A stretch of DNA of 64,000 nucleotides from Candidatus Thiothrix putei (GTDB lineage Bacteria > Pseudomonadota > Gammaproteobacteria > Thiotrichales > Thiotrichaceae), in NCBI GenBank assembly GCA_029972225.1, contig CP124756.1, positions 3,516,001 to 3,580,000 on the forward strand, given 5' to 3'. The position numbers and the translations under genes were made by a program. The notes under the pieces were generated by a model that ran no database searches, had not been told where the DNA came from, and was given only the letters and a program-made list of their open reading frames with translations. Shown one piece after another: positions 52,404 to 62,391 of this stretch (positions are counted from its first letter, which is position 1; every line of letters starts with the position of its first letter).

Positions 52404-53223
52404 CCGCAAACCCTCGGCGTGTTTTCTGAAACCATGCAAAGCCTAACCATGCCGTCATGCTCGCAAATAGTGCGTAAATCAACAGTCCACTCCAATCCGG
52501 CAAATTTCCCCAAATCACCACCTGACGGGTTTGCTCAATAATAAACGTCAGCGGATTCAATAAGAGCCACTCCTGAAACTTTTCTGGCAACGCGGATAAC
52601 GGATAAAACACAGGACTCATAAACAGCAACACAGTCGTTAACAGCCCAGTAATTTGTACTACATCCCTTAGGTATACGCCGAGTGACGCTAAAAACCAGC
52701 TAACACCCATGATCCCTACCACAAAGGGTAACCATACCAGCGGCAGTAATAATACTGTCCACGGCACATGGTTCATTAATGCCAGTTCCGCCACTAACAG
52801 TATCAACACACTAATACCGGTATGAAACAAAGCCGATATCAAAGTAACCCAAGGCAATATCTCTAAAGGAAACACAACCTTCTTCACATAGTTAACATTA
52901 GACAAAATCAAACTAGGTGCTCGGTTCAAGCATTCTGCTAATAAACCGTGCACTACCAACCCGGCAAACAAAATAACAGCGAAACTCCCTTGATTCGCGT
53001 TCGTATCCACACCCCAACGAGCTTTGAACACAACGCTGAAAACAAACGTATAAACCACCAGCATGAAAATAGGGTTAAAGAACGACCAAGCCAGACCAAT
53101 CATTGAACCACGGTAGCGCCCTAACACTTCACGCTTACTCATTTGCCAAATAAGCTGACGGTTACTCCATACAGATTGCACAATTGCCAGTGGGCTAACA
53201 GAAAGGGGTTGATATAATTTCAT
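52393..53223 (-). CDS. wzm: Polysaccharide ABC exporter permease Wzm
   Basis: 276 residues with six membrane helices. The N-terminal amphipathic part (NRQLIWQMSKREVLGRYRGS) and SMIGLAWSFFNPIFMLVVYT are typical of ABC-2 polysaccharide permeases; LFMSPVFYPLSALPEKFQEW is the conserved C-terminal block. Forms the channel with Wzt to move undecaprenyl-linked glycan across the inner membrane. It starts 8 bases after the stop of the GT2 gene. Confidence 0.93.
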   Translation of the reverse strand: MKLYQPLSVSPLAIVQSVWSNRQLIWQMSKREVLGRYRGSMIGLAWSFFNPIFMLVVYTFVFSVVFKARWGVDTNANQGSFAVILFAGLVVHGLLAECLNRAPSLILSNVNYVKKVVFPLEILPWVTLISALFHTGISVLILLVAELALMNHVPWTVLLLPLVWLPFVVGIMGVSWFLASLGVYLRDVVQITGLLTTVLLFMSPVFYPLSALPEKFQEWLLLNPLTFIIEQTRQVVIWGNLPDWSGLLIYALFASMTAWLGFAWFQKTRRGFADVL

Positions 53224-53230
53224 GAATACA

Positions 53231-54175
53231 TTAAATCTTCTTTAATAGAGCAGCAGCGATAAGCCCCAAATGGCTCCACAGCGGCTCACGGTAAATACCG
53301 ACTTGCCAGAAACCCAGCAATCGAGGGAGTAACCAACGGCTTCTTGCCCGAAAGAACTTATCTAGTAACTGTTGATTACGCGGGGCAAGAATACCACGAT
53401 TGCACATTAATGAGCGTAACTGACCGTCATTTCCGTTCCTAAACTTACCTTGCCATACAGCACGTACTGTCTGCAAGCGTAACATTCGCGTTAGCCAATG
53501 AGTTTCCATCCCAATCAAATTAGTACTATGCTGGCGGTAGCGTAAGTAAGCCCTAGAATCATAGAAAACATTACCACCCGCCCCCGCAACCAACAGATAT
53601 AGCCACCAATCATGTGCAACCGCAGTGACCGAATGACCAACAGTCCGCAATAAGTTACAAGCAGCATGGTTGAAAACCATGGTATTACCGTTAGCAAAGT
53701 TTTGTGTTAAAGAATGAACAAAACACGGTTGACGAGTGAACAGTGGTGACAAGCTAACGCCAATGTTATTTTCATCGACCAAATGCATACGGGAGCCATA
53801 CAAAGCTGGTATGTTTGCTGGCACGGAAGATAGCCAATTTACTGCCCGTTGAAGCTTGTCAGAGTCCCAAATGTCATCCTGATCACAAAAAGCATAATAA
53901 TCAGCTTGAATACTTGGATTACAAGCCAATGACAAAAAGTTAGCTGCAAAGCCGCTGCTTGGCCCATGCACAACAGACAAACGCTCCTGCGACCATTTTG
54001 CTCTATACTCAGCCAGAATAGAGAGGGTATCATCTTGCGAGCCATCATCAGACGCCCACATCACCCAGTGTGGATAGGTTTGAGCAGCCACTGAATCTAA
54101 CTGGTCACGCAAATAACGCTGACCATTATAAGTACAGAGCAGGATAGCAACCGTTGGGGTGGTACTCGGATTCAA
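53231..54175 (-). CDS. Glycosyltransferase family 2 (rhamnosyltransferase-like)
   Basis: 314 residues. VAILLCTYNGQRYLRDQLDS, WASDDGSQDDTLSIL, and DYYAFCDQDDIWDSDKLQRA form the standard GT2 pattern with the DQDD metal site; AHDWWLYLLVAGAGGNVFYD follows. Close to rhamnosyl/alpha-L-transferases of O-antigen clusters. The start is TTG, about 30 bases from the divergent wbaP start; no better ATG precedes the conserved part. First gene of the leftward operon towards 43 kb. Confidence 0.88.
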   Translation of the reverse strand: MNPSTTPTVAILLCTYNGQRYLRDQLDSVAAQTYPHWVMWASDDGSQDDTLSILAEYRAKWSQERLSVVHGPSSGFAANFLSLACNPSIQADYYAFCDQDDIWDSDKLQRAVNWLSSVPANIPALYGSRMHLVDENNIGVSLSPLFTRQPCFVHSLTQNFANGNTMVFNHAACNLLRTVGHSVTAVAHDWWLYLLVAGAGGNVFYDSRAYLRYRQHSTNLIGMETHWLTRMLRLQTVRAVWQGKFRNGNDGQLRSLMCNRGILAPRNQQLLDKFFRARSRWLLPRLLGFWQVGIYREPLWSHLGLIAAALLKKI

Positions 54176-54206
54176 GACACAATGACTTCTTTTCTATCAA
54201 TAAACC

Positions 54207-55565
54207 ATGAAATATATCCTGTTCAAGCTCACTCTGTATACCCTGCTGTTGCTGTTCAACCTATTACTGGCACGTGGGATAGCAGAATGGCTCATCCCTG
54301 ATGCTCACGCCCACCCAGCCAGTAAGTATCTATGGCAGATCATGGTTTACTTATTGATTTTCTTCTACCTGCGCCTGCTGACACGGCGCATGGTAACGAC
54401 TTCAGAAACCTGGCTCATTCTCAAAGGCAACAGCATTGCGCTAATCATCAACTTTGCGTTGATGTCATTGCTCAAACAGTCTGATCAGTATTCACGTCTC
54501 ATTATTCTGGTATTTTTTAGCCTTAACCTGCTGCTACCTATTTGGATTTACTACCTAAAACGGCGTTGTCTGCAACACCCGTTGCTACGTGAGCGGGTAC
54601 TCGTTATTTGTGACGAGACTGCTTGTGAAGATTCACGTCAATGGTTAGCGGCTGACAATCCGTTTGGTTTTGACATTGCGGCAACGGTGAACATTAACCA
54701 CTATTCGCCCGAAGGTTTGCAAACCATCGTCACCAACATTCTGGAAAAAGAGCACTTCTTCGCCACCATCATTATGCTGGAAAACACTGGCATGGAGCGC
54801 ATGTTCTACCTCATGGATCAAATCCAGCACAAAGTAAAACGTATCCTGCTCGTGCCACGCATGACTTCACTACCGATGTTTAATGCTGAAGTTTTCAACT
54901 CCATTAACCAGAAAGGCTTGATTTTCTTTGTCCGCAATAACCTGTTGAGTGACAGTGACCGTGCCTTTAAACACGTCTCCGACTTTATGTTGGCGCTCTT
55001 GCTAACCCTGCTGCTTTCCCCATTCTTATTGGGTTTGTACGTGTGGGTATGGTGGGCGACGGATGGCAAACCCATTTTCAAGCAACAGCGTGTCGGGCAA
55101 GACGGCAACGTCTTTAAAATCTACAAATTCCGTACCATGCGCCCAGATGCTGCCGAACAACTGGAAAAAATCCTTGCCGCTGACCCCGAAGCGCGTGAAG
55201 AATGGGAACGTGACCACAAACTCAAAAATGACCCGCGTATTACCCGCGTCGGGCATTTTTTGCGGCGTACCTCTCTGGATGAACTCCCGCAACTGATCAA
55301 CGTGTTACGCGGGCAAATGTCACTGGTCGGCCCAAGACCCATTGTGGCAGAAGAAATCGTTGATTATGGCGAATACATCGACTATTACCAGCAAGTCAGA
55401 CCGGGCATCACGGGCTTGTGGCAAGTCAGCGGGCGCAACGAGTTGAGTTATGAGGAACGCGTCCAACTGGATGTCTGGTACGTGCGCAACTGGTCACTCG
55501 AATTAGATTTAATCATCCTAACCAAAACCTTTGTAGCGGTGCTGCTGCGCAAAGGCAGTTATTAA
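54207..55565 (+). CDS. Undecaprenyl-phosphate sugar phosphotransferase (WbaP type)
   Basis: 452 residues. Four N-terminal helices (about 5-120), a CoA-binding-like cytoplasmic middle (LREKVLVICDE-type, here LRERVLVICDETACEDSRQW), one further helix near 255-280 and the C-terminal catalytic domain: KQQRVGQDGNVFKIYKFRTM, DELPQLINVLRGQMSLVGPR, YQQVRPGITGLWQVSGRNEL. These are hallmarks of polyprenyl phosphate hexose-1-phosphate transferases. The middle region follows WbaP (galactose-1-phosphate) more than WcaJ, but the sugar cannot be fixed. Divergent from the GT2/Wzm/Wzt operon; phosphohexomutase follows. Confidence 0.92.
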   Translation: MKYILFKLTLYTLLLLFNLLLARGIAEWLIPDAHAHPASKYLWQIMVYLLIFFYLRLLTRRMVTTSETWLILKGNSIALIINFALMSLLKQSDQYSRLIILVFFSLNLLLPIWIYYLKRRCLQHPLLRERVLVICDETACEDSRQWLAADNPFGFDIAATVNINHYSPEGLQTIVTNILEKEHFFATIIMLENTGMERMFYLMDQIQHKVKRILLVPRMTSLPMFNAEVFNSINQKGLIFFVRNNLLSDSDRAFKHVSDFMLALLLTLLLSPFLLGLYVWVWWATDGKPIFKQQRVGQDGNVFKIYKFRTMRPDAAEQLEKILAADPEAREEWERDHKLKNDPRITRVGHFLRRTSLDELPQLINVLRGQMSLVGPRPIVAEEIVDYGEYIDYYQQVRPGITGLWQVSGRNELSYEERVQLDVWYVRNWSLELDLIILTKTFVAVLLRKGSY

Positions 55566-55590
55566 AAGTAGCAACCAAGAGACATAACAC

Positions 55591-56955
55591 ATGCAAAAAC
55601 TCACCTGTTTCAAAGCCTACGACATTCGCGGCAAGCTAGGGGACGAGCTTAACGACGACGTGGCTTACCGCATTGGGCGGGCATATGGGGAATTTATCGG
55701 CGCAGGCAAGCAAGTCGTGGTCGGCGGCGACGTGCGTTTGACTTCCGAAACCTTGAAGTTGGCGTTGGCAAATGGCTTGCAAGATGCAGGCGTTAACGTT
55801 ATCGACATCGGCATGACCGGCACGGAAGAGATTTATTTCGCCACCTTCCACCTTGGCGTAGATGGTGGCATTGAAGTCACCGCCAGCCATAACCCGATGG
55901 ATTACAACGGCATGAAGCTGGTGCGCGAAGGTTCACGCCCCATCAGTGGCGACACCGGTTTGAAAGACATTCAGCGCATGGCGGAAGAGAACAACTTTCC
56001 ACCCGTCACCCAACGCGGCACACTCACACAACAATCCTGCCTTGCCGATTACGTGCAACATTTGCTCGGTTACATCGACCTCAAGGCAATCAAGCCGCTG
56101 AAACTGGTGGTGAATGCGGGCAATGGTGCGGCGGGTCACGTCGTGGATGCGCTCGAAGCCGAATGCCAACGCCTGCAAGTGCCGATTACCTTTATCAAGG
56201 TGCATAATGAGCCGGATGGCACGTTCCCGCACGGCATCCCTAACCCGCTGCTACCGGAAAACCGTGCCGATACCCGCGATGCGGTGTTGGCGCATAACGC
56301 CGATATGGGGATTGCGTGGGATGGCGATTTCGACCGCTGCTTCCTGTTCGACGAAACTGGCGAATTCATCGAAGGTTATTACATCGTCGGCTTGTTGGCA
56401 GAAGCGTTCTTGCAACAGCATCAGGGTGCAAAAATCATCCACGATCCGCGCCTGACCTGGAATACGATTGACGTGGTAGAAGCGGCGGGCGGCGTACCGA
56501 TTCAATCCAAAACCGGGCACGCTTTCATCAAAGAGCGGATGCGACTGGAAGATGCGATTTACGGCGGCGAAATGAGTGCGCACCACTATTTCCGCGACTT
56601 TGCGTATTGCGACAGCGGCATGATTCCGTGGTTGTTGGTAGCGCAATTAATGAGCGTGAAAGGGCAAACACTGTCCACGCTGGTGAGTGAACGCATTGAC
56701 AAATTCCCATGCAGTGGTGAAATCAATTTCCACGTTAGCGATGTGAAAGCGTGCATCGCTGCCGTGCGTGAACATTTCGCGGCATTGCAACCGCTGGTGA
56801 TTGATACCACCGACGGCTTGAGCATGGAATTTGCCGAGTGGCGTTTCAACTTGCGCGGTTCTAATACCGAGCCTGTGCTGCGCTTGAATGTGGAATCGCG
56901 TCAGGATATGGCGCTGGTGCAAGAACAAGTTGCGAACATCAGCCGCTTTTTCTAA
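55591..56955 (+). CDS. Phosphomannomutase / phosphoglucomutase (CpsG/ManB family)
   Basis: 454 residues. The phosphoserine loop is [14 protein letters not shown] near 97; metal-binding DGDFDRC near 245; sugar-binding [13 protein letters not shown] near 328; phosphate-binding [14 protein letters not shown] near the C-terminus. It interconverts hexose-6-P and hexose-1-P to feed nucleotide sugar synthesis, most likely mannose. Located 25 bases after the WbaP-type gene on the same strand. Confidence 0.93.
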   Translation: MQKLTCFKAYDIRGKLGDELNDDVAYRIGRAYGEFIGAGKQVVVGGDVRLTSETLKLALANGLQDAGVNVIDIGMTGTEEIYFATFHLGVDGGIEVTASHNPMDYNGMKLVREGSRPISGDTGLKDIQRMAEENNFPPVTQRGTLTQQSCLADYVQHLLGYIDLKAIKPLKLVVNAGNGAAGHVVDALEAECQRLQVPITFIKVHNEPDGTFPHGIPNPLLPENRADTRDAVLAHNADMGIAWDGDFDRCFLFDETGEFIEGYYIVGLLAEAFLQQHQGAKIIHDPRLTWNTIDVVEAAGGVPIQSKTGHAFIKERMRLEDAIYGGEMSAHHYFRDFAYCDSGMIPWLLVAQLMSVKGQTLSTLVSERIDKFPCSGEINFHVSDVKACIAAVREHFAALQPLVIDTTDGLSMEFAEWRFNLRGSNTEPVLRLNVESRQDMALVQEQVANISRFF

Positions 56956-56962
56956 TCCCATG

Positions 56963-56984
56963 AGGGCGGTTCGTGAACCGCCCT
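56963..56984. terminator. Palindromic hairpin between phosphohexomutase and Uma2 genes
   Basis: AGGGCGGTTC, GT, GAACCGCCCT: perfect 10-base arms lying 8 bases after the mutase stop and before the convergent Uma2 gene end. There is no T-run, so it may be a repeat family member acting as a bidirectional terminator. Confidence 0.55.
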
Positions 56985-56999
56985 TACACTCCGCCTACG

Positions 57000-57575
57000 C
57001 TAAATCTGTTCCACAAATGCCCAATCAATGCTGAGATCAGGCAAGACTTGCAGGGCAAGCGGCTCGTCCATGCCATACACGGAGGGGCGGCTGTACTTGC
57101 CTGCCTCATCCAAGGTATACACCATGACCCAGCGTTCGGTGGGATGCACAATCCAATATTCACGCACGCCGTGCTGCTCATACAAACGGGTTTTGGTGTG
57201 CATATCCTTGAGCGTGGTGGCGGGTGACAACACTTCCACAATCCAATCCGGCGCACCTCGACAGCCTTTATCATCCAATTTGGAGCGGTCACAAATCACG
57301 GTTAAGTCGGGTTGAACCACGGTGTCTACCTTGTCATCCGCCTCATTTTGACGTGGCAAACGCACATCGAACGGCGCAACATAACCTCGGCACGATTTAC
57401 CTTGCAGGTAATTACGAATCTGTCCGCCCAACTCAAACACGATTTCCTGATGAATACGGGACGGCGCAGCCATCGCATAAGCGATACCGTCGATTAACTC
57501 CCAACTCTCATCTTCCGACCAGCGGGCATAATCGGCGTAGGTGTAACGTTCTTCCAATTTTTCGGCAGTAGACAT
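57000..57575 (-). CDS. Uma2 family (DUF820) protein
   Basis: 191 residues from MSTAEKLEERYTYADYARWS; a frame extension upstream is not family-like. YARWSEDESWELIDGIAYAM, DTVVQPDLTVICDRSKLDDK, APDWIVEVLSPATTLKDMHT and VREYWIVHPTERWVMVY match the full Uma2 pattern, including the PD...EVLSP nuclease-like site. It is closer to the classical Uma2 consensus than the protein at 10829. Function unknown. It lies between the mutase and a small ORF on the opposite strand. Confidence 0.9.
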   Translation of the reverse strand: MSTAEKLEERYTYADYARWSEDESWELIDGIAYAMAAPSRIHQEIVFELGGQIRNYLQGKSCRGYVAPFDVRLPRQNEADDKVDTVVQPDLTVICDRSKLDDKGCRGAPDWIVEVLSPATTLKDMHTKTRLYEQHGVREYWIVHPTERWVMVYTLDEAGKYSRPSVYGMDEPLALQVLPDLSIDWAFVEQI

Positions 57576-57703
57576 TGCTGTTCTCCACAAAGCAGGCACA
57601 CCGCAAACATAGCACAGCCGCTGGTTTTGGGGCAGGCACTTTGCAAACATGACACGCCTGATAAACTGTGCAAAAATCAACAACTCCTGAAGGAAGCCGG
57701 ATT

Positions 57704-57895
57704 ATGAACACACCATCCCAAGACACCCAACAAATGCTGGATGTAATGCGTAAAGCCGTCGAAAAAGCCCTAGACCGCAAAAAACGCCTTGGTCAATACG
57801 CCGTCATTTGGCAAGATGGCAAACCCGTGCTGGTCGGAGAAGATGCGCCAAAACTGCAAGACAACCATACCATGACCCGCCCACATCCCGCATAA
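57704..57895 (+). CDS. Small conserved-looking protein upstream of ettA
   Basis: 63 residues: [20 protein letters not shown], then [20 protein letters not shown] and [23 protein letters not shown] precedes the ATG. The [16 protein letters not shown] motif recurs in small proteins of cyanobacteria and filamentous proteobacteria, which often neighbour toxin-antitoxin or PIN genes; no function is assigned. It ends 29 bases before ettA. Confidence 0.6.
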   Translation: MNTPSQDTQQMLDVMRKAVEKALDRKKRLGQYAVIWQDGKPVLVGEDAPKLQDNHTMTRPHPA

Positions 57896-57924
57896 TTAGC
57901 GTTTTCCGCACTCTGGAGCATTGG

Positions 57925-59589
57925 ATGGCACAGTACATTTACACCATGAACGGTGTCGGCAAGGTCGTCCCGCCGAACCGTTACATTCTCAAAGACATTT
58001 ACCTCAGCTTCTTCCCCGGCGCGAAGATCGGCGTACTCGGCTACAACGGCGCGGGTAAATCCACCTTACTGCGCATCATGGCAGGCATCGACACCGACAT
58101 CCTCGGCGAAGCCCGCCCGCAACCCGGCATCAATATCGGCTACCTCTCGCAAGAGCCACAGCTTGACCCCACCAAAGACGTGCGCGGCAACGTCGAAGAA
58201 GGCTTAAAAGTCATCAAGGATGCGCAAGCCCGCCTCGATGAAGTCTACAACGCCTACGCCGAACCCGATGCCGACTTCGACGCACTCGCCGCCGAACAAG
58301 CCCGTTTGGAAAACATCCTGCAAGCCGCCGACGCGCACAACCTCGAACACACCCTCGAAGTCGCCGCCGACGCGCTGCGCCTGCCCCCGTGGGATGCCGA
58401 TGTCACCACCCTCTCCGGCGGTGAAAAACGCCGTGTGGCACTGTGCCGCCTGCTACTGTCTTCCCCCGACATGCTAATTCTTGACGAACCGACCAACCAT
58501 TTGGATGCCGAATCCGTTGCATGGCTGGAACGCTTCCTGCAAGACTTCCCCGGCACTGTCGTCGCCGTCACCCATGACCGCTACTTCCTCGACAACGTGG
58601 CAGGCTGGATTCTGGAACTCGACCGTGGGCAAGGTATCCCGTGGGAAGGCAACTATTCCTCGTGGCTGGAGCAAAAGCAAAATCGCCTCGCGCAAGAAAG
58701 CAAAGCCGAGCAAGGCCGCCAGAAAGCCATGAAACAGGAATTGGAATGGGTTCGTTCCAACCCCAAAGGTCGTCATGCCAAGAGCAAAGCACGGATGCAG
58801 CGCTTTGAAGAGCTGTCTTCCAGCGACTACCAAAAACGCGCCGAAACCAACGAAATCTACATCGCTCCCGGCCCGCGCCTTGGCGATTTGGTGATCGAAG
58901 CCAATGGCATCAGCAAATCCTTCGGCGACCGCTTGCTGTATGAAAACGTCAGCTTCAGCCTGCCCAAAGGCGGTATCGTCGGCATCATCGGCCCGAATGG
59001 TGCGGGTAAAACCACCCTATTCCGCATGATTACCGGGCAGGAACAGCCGGATGCAGGCACATTCAAAGTCGGCGAAACCGTCAAAATTGCTTACGTTGAC
59101 CAGTTCCGCGACGACCTCGACCCCACCAAAACCGTGTTCCAGGAAATTGCCGACGGACACGACATTATGACGGTCGGCGGTTACCAGATTCAGTCACGGG
59201 CGTATTGCGGACGTTTTAACTTCAAAGGGGATTCACAGCAAAAACGCCTGTGCGATTTGTCAGGTGGGGAACGCAACCGCGTGCATCTGGCGAAATTGCT
59301 CAAAGAAGGCGGCAACCTGTTGCTGCTGGATGAACCGACCAACGACCTCGATGTGGAAACCTTACGGGCGCTGGAAGAAGCGATCCTCAACTTCCCCGGC
59401 TGTGCTGTGGTGATCTCGCATGACCGCTGGTTCTTAGACCGGATTGCCACCCACATCCTCGCGTTTGAAGGTGACTCCACCGTGACGTGGTTTGAAGGCA
59501 ATTACAGCGATTACGAGGAAGATTACAAGCGTCGCCACGGCAATGACTTGAATCCGCATCGTATTAAGTACAAACGTCTCAAAGCCTAA
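57925..59589 (+). CDS. ettA: Energy-dependent translational throttle protein EttA (ABC-F)
   Basis: 554 residues with two ABC domains: first Walker [10 protein letters not shown] and signature [16 protein letters not shown]; second GPNGAGKTT and [16 protein letters not shown]. Both have the EXXXH Walker B region ([22 protein letters not shown]). The linker and arm ([35 protein letters not shown]) match EttA. It binds the ribosomal E site and gates translation by ATP/ADP ratio. GGAG seven bases before the ATG at 57925 fixes the start, although the frame remains open upstream. Confidence 0.95.
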   Translation: MAQYIYTMNGVGKVVPPNRYILKDIYLSFFPGAKIGVLGYNGAGKSTLLRIMAGIDTDILGEARPQPGINIGYLSQEPQLDPTKDVRGNVEEGLKVIKDAQARLDEVYNAYAEPDADFDALAAEQARLENILQAADAHNLEHTLEVAADALRLPPWDADVTTLSGGEKRRVALCRLLLSSPDMLILDEPTNHLDAESVAWLERFLQDFPGTVVAVTHDRYFLDNVAGWILELDRGQGIPWEGNYSSWLEQKQNRLAQESKAEQGRQKAMKQELEWVRSNPKGRHAKSKARMQRFEELSSSDYQKRAETNEIYIAPGPRLGDLVIEANGISKSFGDRLLYENVSFSLPKGGIVGIIGPNGAGKTTLFRMITGQEQPDAGTFKVGETVKIAYVDQFRDDLDPTKTVFQEIADGHDIMTVGGYQIQSRAYCGRFNFKGDSQQKRLCDLSGGERNRVHLAKLLKEGGNLLLLDEPTNDLDVETLRALEEAILNFPGCAVVISHDRWFLDRIATHILAFEGDSTVTWFEGNYSDYEEDYKRRHGNDLNPHRIKYKRLKA

Positions 59590-59609
59590 AAACACCGCCA
59601 GAAGGCGGC
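59589..59609 (-). terminator. Rho-independent terminator of the flippase gene
   Basis: On the minus strand: GCCGCC, TTCT, GGCGGT, then GTTTTTAGG. It lies 11 bases past the flippase stop, and its T-run touches the ettA stop, which converges. Confidence 0.65.
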
Positions 59610-59619
59610 AGAAGTTTCT

Positions 59620-61098
59620 TCACTTCGTGCCGCCTATCGGTTTCGGTGGGGTGCGTTCAGCCAATAATTTCATCACACCAAATACCAGCAACGGCAACAT
59701 GAGCAAACCGTTGACCACTATTTCCCACCAGTCATGTTGCAACCAACGATTCAGGTGCGCAAGCAGGTAAATTATCACATAAGCCAGTAGCCCAAAAAAC
59801 AAGAGACGCACGGCATAATCCGCAGAATATTGCCCAATGTGTTTGGCTATCCAGCCGTATTGCAACGGCGTTGCCAATAGCAGCAAGAACAGAGCCAGCG
59901 CCACACCGTTATGTGCATACGCGTTTCCCAACTGATACACCCCAACGAAATAGGCAATCGTACCAATAACAGCAATCAATGCTGTCAACTTAGCCTGCCC
60001 ACCGCCTTGCAACACCCAATAACCGGTAACGGTATTGGAGTGTAAGAAAAAAAATACGGCGATAATCTGCAAGGTCAACGCACTTTGTTGCGCAAATTCA
60101 GGGGAAATCCACAGCGATAAAAACGCCCCTCCCACCGTAATCAACAACACCGCAATCACCATACTAATCAGAAACATGATGTCACCAACTTTTCGGTACA
60201 AAGCCAATAACGCACTGCGTTTATGCAAGGTAAATAACTCGGTAAAACGCGGAAAGGCAATATGCACCAAAGTATGAATAATACCATTCGCCATTTGTGC
60301 GATAGTAAATGGTATCTGATAATACGTTACTGTCTCTGTACCAATCACCATACCAATTAGCAATTTATCGGCACGATAAGCCACCGAACTGACAAAGTTG
60401 CCCACAAAGGTATAAAAGCTAAACGACACAATTTCCTCAAAAATAAGACGATGAAAATAGGGGAAAAACCGAATGCCGCGCGGCAGAATTCTAAGACTGA
60501 ACACGTATCCTGCCACAAAAGCCAATGCTTGAATGAGCGCATAGCCCCACATCACCGTAACCAGCGAGTATCCAAACAACAGTAGCAGCGTTGCCAGTAC
60601 AATCCCCCCAAGATTACCCGCATTATGAATAACCGCAGGGACATCAAAACGGTGATAGGCTTTGCACACATTCAGAAAAAACTGATTAATGTAACTAAAT
60701 AGCAAAGGTAAGGCCGTAATGCGCAAGACTTCCTGAGCTAACGCCCGCTTTTCAGACGCTGTATACAAAGCATTGGCAATAGCAGGTGCAAACACATACA
60801 AGGCAAGCGCACTCAGTAGACCGATCATGACGTAGACCAGCAAGGCCACACCCAAGACTGGCTCTACCTTATGATGCTCACCGCTGACTTCGTAAGCTGA
60901 CACGTATTTGATAACTGATTGACCAACACCTAAATCCACCAATGTCATAAAACCAATCAACGCAGTGCAAATAACGTATAAACCATACAAATCAACACCC
61001 AGCCTCATCACCATGACGGGAATGGTAGCCAAGGCAGCCAATAGCGGCAAAACATAGCCAATGACGCTAAAAATAACATTCCGTTGTGTATTTTGCAT
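59620..61098 (-). CDS. Oligosaccharide flippase family protein (Wzx-like)
   Basis: 492 residues with about 12-14 membrane helices. The start NVIFSVIGYVLPLLAALATI and then PVMVMRLGVDLYGLYVICTA, and LVDLGVGQSVIKYVSAY are classic for the MOP-superfamily polysaccharide transporters (RfbX/Wzx). It would flip an undecaprenyl-linked repeat to the periplasm. It is alone in its orientation, 230 bases from the divergent oxyR. No Wzy polymerase is adjacent. The upstream gap is very AT-rich. Confidence 0.88.
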   Translation of the reverse strand: MQNTQRNVIFSVIGYVLPLLAALATIPVMVMRLGVDLYGLYVICTALIGFMTLVDLGVGQSVIKYVSAYEVSGEHHKVEPVLGVALLVYVMIGLLSALALYVFAPAIANALYTASEKRALAQEVLRITALPLLFSYINQFFLNVCKAYHRFDVPAVIHNAGNLGGIVLATLLLLFGYSLVTVMWGYALIQALAFVAGYVFSLRILPRGIRFFPYFHRLIFEEIVSFSFYTFVGNFVSSVAYRADKLLIGMVIGTETVTYYQIPFTIAQMANGIIHTLVHIAFPRFTELFTLHKRSALLALYRKVGDIMFLISMVIAVLLITVGGAFLSLWISPEFAQQSALTLQIIAVFFFLHSNTVTGYWVLQGGGQAKLTALIAVIGTIAYFVGVYQLGNAYAHNGVALALFLLLLATPLQYGWIAKHIGQYSADYAVRLLFFGLLAYVIIYLLAHLNRWLQHDWWEIVVNGLLMLPLLVFGVMKLLAERTPPKPIGGTK

Positions 61099-61328
61099 AC
61101 TTACTCTGGTCTTTTTAAAAATTTTATCGGCAATAAAGGTTCGTTTATTTTTTGAAATTAAATTTTCACAAACTTTTACAAAAATAAAAAATAAATAGAG
61201 ATATTACCCTTAAGAAAATCGACCAAAGGCAAGCCACCTATAAAAACCTTGTGCGCTCATACAAAAAATAGAATATTATCTTATTAGCAAGTCCCAAAAC
61301 CGATATATTCAGCCCTGAAGAGGTTGCC

Positions 61329-62240
61329 ATGAATCTGCCAACCGTTAAGCAATTGCGCTACTTTATCGCCCTAGAGAGTCACGAACATTTTGGTAAGGCC
61401 GCTGAAGCCTGCTTTGTCTCGCAATCAGCGTTCAGCACGGCTATTCGTGAGTTGGAAACCACCTTAGAAGTACAACTGGTTGACCGAACGAATAAAAATG
61501 TCACTGTCACGCATGTAGGACGGCAAATTGCAGTGGAAGCACGGCGTTGCTTGCGGGATATTGAAAATCTTGTGGAATTGGCCCGCAGTAACCATGCCCC
61601 CCTAACAGGTGAACTGCGTGTTGGTATTATTCCAACCATCGCACCTTTTCTGCTGCCCAGAGTCTTACCTCCCCTACGCCAGCAGTTTCCAAACTTGCGC
61701 TTGTATTTAAGCGAAGACATTACTCAACGGGTTTACGAAAAACTAATGCATGGTGAGTTGGATCTCATCATTATTGCCCTGCCCTATGCCTTACGCAATG
61801 TTGAGGTGATGTCATTGTTTAAAGACAGATTTTTCTTAGCCTGCCGCGAAGACACCCGGCACACCCGCCCCAAGCACCACATTTTTAACGACCTCGACCC
61901 GGAAAGTATTTTGCTACTGGAAGATGGTCATTGCTTACGCGACCACACGCTCTCTGCCTGCCATTTGCAAGATATGGATAAGATCAGTCGCTTCACCGCC
62001 AGCAGCCTACTCACCTTGACACAAATGGTAGACGCCGATTTGGGCATATCCTACTTACCGGAAATGGTCAAAGGTTCCACGTTACTCACCGGCACAAATG
62101 TCAAAATCTGGTCATTACAAGACGAAAGCTATCGAGAGATTGGCTTAGCTTGGCGGCGGGGTAGTGCTCGTGAAGTCGAGTTTAAACAACTGGGAGCCTT
62201 CATCAAAACAACTTGGCTAAAACTGTTGGAAGCGGTTTGA
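61329..62240 (+). CDS. oxyR: Hydrogen-peroxide-responsive LysR-type regulator OxyR
   Basis: 303 residues. The N-terminal winged helix is MNLPTVKQLRYFIALESHEH and SQSAFSTAIRELETTLEVQL. The sensing cysteines are conserved: C202 and C211 in LEDGHCLRDHTLSAC, spaced nine apart as in Escherichia coli OxyR. PYALRNVEVMSLFKDRFFLA is the family core. It activates peroxide defence genes; no catalase or peroxiredoxin gene is nearby. The AT-rich region upstream (61099-61328) probably holds its promoter and that of the flippase. Confidence 0.93.
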   Translation: MNLPTVKQLRYFIALESHEHFGKAAEACFVSQSAFSTAIRELETTLEVQLVDRTNKNVTVTHVGRQIAVEARRCLRDIENLVELARSNHAPLTGELRVGIIPTIAPFLLPRVLPPLRQQFPNLRLYLSEDITQRVYEKLMHGELDLIIIALPYALRNVEVMSLFKDRFFLACREDTRHTRPKHHIFNDLDPESILLLEDGHCLRDHTLSACHLQDMDKISRFTASSLLTLTQMVDADLGISYLPEMVKGSTLLTGTNVKIWSLQDESYREIGLAWRRGSAREVEFKQLGAFIKTTWLKLLEAV

Positions 62241-62251
62241 TCCCCAATACT

Positions 62252-62276
62252 GGCTGATCCGCCCATCGGCTTTTTA
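62252..62276 (+). terminator. Rho-independent terminator of oxyR
   Basis: GGCTGAT, loop CCGCCC, ATCGGCT, then TTTTAT. The stem contains two G-T pairs. It starts 11 bases after the oxyR stop. Confidence 0.65.
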
Positions 62277-62391
62277 TACAAGGCAATTTCCACTAATCGG
62301 TCTTATCATTCATTTTGAGCAAGCGGCATAAGCAAACTGCATAAGCATGGCATACAACATCCTCAGGAACACTACTTTTCCCGAGGACACC